From assembly GCA_003519685.1 (NCBI GenBank), contig DOWG01000035.1, forward strand, positions 1,914-8,449: 6,536 nucleotides of DNA, written 5' to 3'. Numbering within the stretch: the stretch's first letter is position 1; each line of letters starts with the position of its first letter. This document shows positions 3,878-6,536 of this stretch, piece after piece. This DNA is from Lachnospiraceae bacterium. GTDB taxonomy: Bacteria; Bacillota; Clostridia; Lachnospirales; Lachnospiraceae. The notes beneath the pieces were generated by a model. The model was not told the DNA's origin. It did no database searches and was given only the letters and a program-made list of their open reading frames with translations. Both the position numbers and the translations under genes were made by a program.

Positions 3878-6322
3878 ATGGTAAGTTTTGTGAGACGAAG
3901 TCCGCATGAACTCGCAGAATATATAGATCCAATCGAAAACAACAAACCGGAAGATACAGATGAACCAAAAGCCCATAAAGATACCGAAAGCTATGAAAAA
4001 ACTGAAGCTTGTAAAAATCCGAATATCATCGTAGACGTAGAAACCTCCGGAGATTCAGGAATTTCAGTAGAAATAGAAACTTCTGAAGGTGCAGAAGCTT
4101 TTGATAATATAAATTTTTTTTTGGACCGGGAAACTTACGAAGACAAGAAAGTTCCTATCAATCGGGAAGTATGTGAAGAGAAGGAATCTTCGATGGATCG
4201 AGAAGCCTGTGAAGAGAAAAAAATTACGATGGATGGAAAAGTTACTATTGTAAGAGGAACTTATGGGAATACCGAAGATCATGAGGATCCGGAAACGTGC
4301 AACGACACGGAAGATTATAAGGATAATGAAAACTGTACAGTTATCGAAGATCATAATAATTCGGAAGTCTGCATAGATATCGAAGATCATGAGGATACAG
4401 AAACCTGCAACAGCACGAAAGATTATAAGGATAATGAAAACTGTACAGTTATCGAAGATCATAATAATCCGGAAATCTGCATAGATACCGAAGATCATGA
4501 GGATACCAAATCTTATGAAGAGGTGTGTAAAGATACCGAAGTGGAGGAAGATACTAAAACTTGTAAAGATATCGAAGCGGAGGAAGATACTAAAACTTGT
4601 AAAGATTCAGTAGATTCAGAAGCTTCCGAAGATTCAGAAGTTTTAGAAGAAACAGAAGCTTTTGATGATTCAGAAACTTCTGAGAAACGAGATGATCTTG
4701 ACGTTGAAGATGACTTCAAAGATTCGGAAATGTATGAAGAAACAGTAGGATGGGATAGAAGAGAAGAATATGAAATACTGGACCCAACCGATCCGGAGAC
4801 GATTCCTAAATTTGTAGATCCTTTACCGATTCCTAAGATAGCAAGACCAATGAGGCCATACGATTCTTCAAAAAGCAGAGAGCTGTTTTATAAAATAACG
4901 ATGCGGGAAGCAAAGCATCGATTTCATAAGTATTTTCCGTTGACAACCATTTTCGGATATAACGGAACCTATCCCGGACCTACGATCGAGGTTCCTAAGG
5001 ATGTTGCTATTAAAGTAAAATGGGAAAATCAATTGCCGAAGAAACACATTCTTCCGATCGACCATACACTTCATGGAACAATGGATACACCGGATGTCAG
5101 GACGGTAATCCATCTTCATGGTGCGAATGTAGATGCAGATAGTGACGGGCATCCGGAAGCATGGTTTTCAAGAGACAATGAATTTGTCGGGCAGAAATAT
5201 GAAAGAGAGATTTATGAATATACGAATCATCAGGCAGGAGCAACCCTATGGTATCATGACCATGCATTGGGAATTACAAGATTAAATGTCTATTCCGGAT
5301 TGGCAGGGTTCTATCTGATAAGGGATTTCTTAGAAGAGAGGCTTAACTTGCCGAAAAATGAGTACGAAATTCCAATCATGATTCAGGATAAAACCTTTAA
5401 TAAGGATGGTTCCTTATTCTATCCGGATAATACAACACCTCCCATTGACAATCCGATTCCATCGACACCGGCTGCATTCTTCGGAAACACTGTAGTGGTC
5501 AATGGAAAGCTTTGGCCTTACCTGGAGGTTGAACCCCGCAAATATAGATTTCGAATATTAAATGCATCCAATCTGCGTTCTTATACCCTTGGGTTAAGCA
5601 ATGGAGAAGTACTCCATCAGATCGGTACGGATCAGGGATTATTGCACCAGCCGCAGGATATTAAATCCTTTATTTTAGAACCTGCGGAAAGAATAGACCT
5701 TATCGTTGATTTTTCGAAGTATATAGGACAGGAGATCATTTTGCAAAATACAGCACAGACACCTCCAAGTCCAGGAATGGAAGTTATCATGAAATTTATC
5801 GTTGGTAAAGAAGTAAAGTATCCGGATACCAGTACCATTCCGAATGAGTTAATGCCATTCCATCCGATCGACCCGGCTTTAGCGGTGAAAGAAAGAACAA
5901 TGATTTTAGACGAAACAAAAGATCATTATGGAAGAACATTACATTTGCTTAACAACAGAATGTGGAGTGACCCGGCTACGGAAAAGGTGAAACTGGATAC
6001 GATAGAGATATGGCATCTGGTGAATAACTTTAATTTTCCGCACCCGATTCATATTCATCTGGTTAACTTTGAAATATTAGGCAGAAAGGTATTTACGGAG
6101 GATGATTTCGATGAAGAGGGAAATTACAAATTTATTCCGGAAGATCTAATGCCGCCTTTAGATTATGAAACCGGACCGAAAGATGTTGTAAGAGCGGAAC
6201 CCGGACAGGTGACCTCCATTGTTATGCATTTCAAAGAGCATACGGGGGATTATGTATGGCATTGCCATATCTTAGAGCATGAGGATAACGATATGATGAG
6301 ACCGCTCGTGGTCGAAAAATAA
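3878..6322 (+). CDS. cotA: CotA-like multicopper oxidase (laccase) with a long acidic, cysteine-repeat N-terminal extension
   Basis: CotA-type laccases of the spore outer coat oxidise phenols, bilirubin or metal ions while reducing O2 to water. Residues 312-814 follow B. subtilis CotA from KFVDPLPIPK to HILEHEDNDMMRPL. All copper ligands are present: His412 and His414, His460 and His462 (WYHDH), His722, His725 and His727 (HPIHIH), then His795, Cys796, His797, His801 and Met806. Asp423 and Glu802, which match acidic residues near the trinuclear copper centre, are also kept. There is no signal peptide, as expected of a coat protein made in the mother cell. The oddity is residues 1-311: a highly acidic region of degenerate 12-residue repeats holding 12 of the 13 cysteines. 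CotA is about 513 residues and starts at the catalytic part. The extension may anchor or cross-link the enzyme in the coat, or bind metal; neither is shown. The symbol refers to the catalytic domain family. Confidence 0.93.
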   Translation: MVSFVRRSPHELAEYIDPIENNKPEDTDEPKAHKDTESYEKTEACKNPNIIVDVETSGDSGISVEIETSEGAEAFDNINFFLDRETYEDKKVPINREVCEEKESSMDREACEEKKITMDGKVTIVRGTYGNTEDHEDPETCNDTEDYKDNENCTVIEDHNNSEVCIDIEDHEDTETCNSTKDYKDNENCTVIEDHNNPEICIDTEDHEDTKSYEEVCKDTEVEEDTKTCKDIEAEEDTKTCKDSVDSEASEDSEVLEETEAFDDSETSEKRDDLDVEDDFKDSEMYEETVGWDRREEYEILDPTDPETIPKFVDPLPIPKIARPMRPYDSSKSRELFYKITMREAKHRFHKYFPLTTIFGYNGTYPGPTIEVPKDVAIKVKWENQLPKKHILPIDHTLHGTMDTPDVRTVIHLHGANVDADSDGHPEAWFSRDNEFVGQKYEREIYEYTNHQAGATLWYHDHALGITRLNVYSGLAGFYLIRDFLEERLNLPKNEYEIPIMIQDKTFNKDGSLFYPDNTTPPIDNPIPSTPAAFFGNTVVVNGKLWPYLEVEPRKYRFRILNASNLRSYTLGLSNGEVLHQIGTDQGLLHQPQDIKSFILEPAERIDLIVDFSKYIGQEIILQNTAQTPPSPGMEVIMKFIVGKEVKYPDTSTIPNELMPFHPIDPALAVKERTMILDETKDHYGRTLHLLNNRMWSDPATEKVKLDTIEIWHLVNNFNFPHPIHIHLVNFEILGRKVFTEDDFDEEGNYKFIPEDLMPPLDYETGPKDVVRAEPGQVTSIVMHFKEHTGDYVWHCHILEHEDNDMMRPLVVEK
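4274..4507 (+). repeat. 108-bp tandem duplication in the oxidase gene, with an 18-bp partial third copy
   Basis: 4274-4381 and 4382-4489 are in-frame copies of a 36-codon unit differing at about 9 positions by eye. 4490-4507 begins a third copy and then diverges. Each unit holds three 12-residue repeats with cysteine at the same place. The high DNA identity points to a recent duplication by slippage or unequal recombination. Confidence 0.9.
4538..4609 (+). repeat. 36-bp tandem repeat in the oxidase gene
   Basis: 4538-4573 and 4574-4609 encode EVEEDTKTCKDI and EAEEDTKTCKDS. The DNA is identical except at the second codon and the last codon. This shows the 12-codon unit duplicating on its own, independently of the 108-bp repeat. 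Confidence 0.85.
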
Positions 6323-6360
6323 TCGTTAGAAAGCTTCTGCAATAGCGTTAGATATAGAAT

Positions 6361-6404
6361 CAAAAAGAGGTTGTTTTGATGAATAACAGCCTCTTTTTGT
6401 TTGA
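6361..6404 (+). terminator. Rho-independent terminator after the multicopper oxidase gene
   Basis: CAAAAAGAGGTTGTT (6361-6375) pairs with AACAGCCTCTTTTTG (6385-6399) over 15 bp with one G-U pair and a 9-base loop. The T-run is the 3' arm, continuing into TTTG. It begins 38 bases after the stop codon. Because A and T tracts flank the stem, it could also terminate transcription from the right. Confidence 0.85.
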
Positions 6405-6427
6405 TATTGTTTTTTCTTTGTGATTCT

Positions 6428-6456
6428 ATATTAGCATAAAATTTACATTTTTTCAA
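6428..6456 (-). promoter_or_regulatory. Promoter-like sequence on the minus strand beyond the oxidase terminator
   Basis: On the minus strand, TTGAAA (6456-6451), a 17-base spacer and TAATAT (6433-6428) resemble a sigma-A promoter. Transcription would start near 6421 and run into the hairpin at 6399-6361, toward the 3' end of the oxidase gene. There is no minus-strand gene downstream. It may drive a short RNA or be a chance match in AT-rich DNA. Confidence 0.35.
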
Positions 6457-6536
6457 GACTATTAATTTTTTCGTGGCAGACCTATAATGAGTTACTGTTA
6501 CTGTTCACACCCCAGGCAAAGTCTATCCTATGATTT

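Larger units (their letters stand above)
3986..4687 (+). repeat. Region of degenerate dodecapeptide repeats in the oxidase N-terminus
   Basis: Residues 37-270 read largely as 12-residue units in several sub-families. Early units are VDVETSGDSGIS and VEIETSEGAEAF. A second group (84-119) is DRETYEDKKVPI, NREVCEEKESSM and DREACEEKKITM. A central group (133-204) has consensus EDxxxxExCxxx. Then come EVEEDTKTCKDI and EAEEDTKTCKDS, and finally SEASEDSEVLEE and TEAFDDSETSEK. Cysteines fall at 99, 111, 141, 153, 165, 177, 189, 201, 217, 229 and 241, almost all 12 apart. In residues 133-244 I count 43 acidic and 9 lysine residues of 112. I recognise no named domain. Confidence 0.85.

Noticed and set aside
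4064..4498. Open frame of 144 codons on the minus strand with its own repeats (IIMIFDNCTVFIILIIF)
   Set aside because: It is exactly antisense to the repeats of the oxidase gene and its periodicity mirrors the 108-bp duplication; there is no ribosome site or known family, while the plus strand leads into a conserved enzyme in frame.
4274..4507. Regular repeats considered as a CRISPR array
   Set aside because: Units are directly abutting, in frame with a gene, and have no unique spacers between them; they are a coding tandem duplication.
6482..6536. Minus-strand frame open to the right edge, ending in WGVNSNSNSL and a TAG stop
   Set aside because: Only 55 bases are visible, the repeat GTTACTGTTACTGTT alone explains its residues, and no homology can be judged. 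It could be the end of a gene beyond the edge, but I cannot support it.

Overview
The window looks like chromosomal DNA from a low-GC, endospore-forming Firmicute, most likely an anaerobic clostridium of the Lachnospiraceae type. The grounds are the AT-rich intergenic DNA, strong AGGAGG-type ribosome sites, sigma-A promoters, a Bacillus-type LexA with Gram-positive SOS boxes, and a CotA-family spore-coat oxidase. The organism assignment is an inference from gene content and was not searched.

Left part (6-1286): lexA on the minus strand is divergent from a small LysM membrane protein on the plus strand that matches YneA, the SOS-induced cell division inhibitor. This is the lexA/yneA arrangement of Bacillus subtilis. 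The ~310 bp between them hold a promoter in each direction and five or six SOS-box-like sites. One site lies wholly inside the 17-bp spacer of a consensus promoter for yneA. The two genes therefore form an SOS module: LexA represses itself and YneA until DNA damage triggers its self-cleavage. The open frame of yneA continues upstream to 720, but that part is promoter and operator DNA; the real start is at 933.

Middle part (1408-3742): a strong sigma-A promoter precedes a 12-helix MFS transporter (FucP-like branch), followed about 100 bp later by an aldo/keto reductase of the YdhF type. They probably form a two-gene unit that ends at a long hairpin terminator at 3688-3742. No substrate can be named for either.

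Right part (3743-6400): a single gene, probably with its own sporulation-type promoter, encodes an 814-residue multicopper oxidase. Residues from about 312 onward are a complete CotA-like laccase with all copper ligands. The first ~310 residues are an acidic extension built from degenerate 12-residue repeats, many with a cysteine at the same position; part of it is a recent 108-bp DNA duplication. B. subtilis CotA has no such extension, and this is the most unusual thing in the window. A hairpin terminator follows, then about 130 bp at the right edge with no supportable gene but with a promoter-like sequence on the minus strand.
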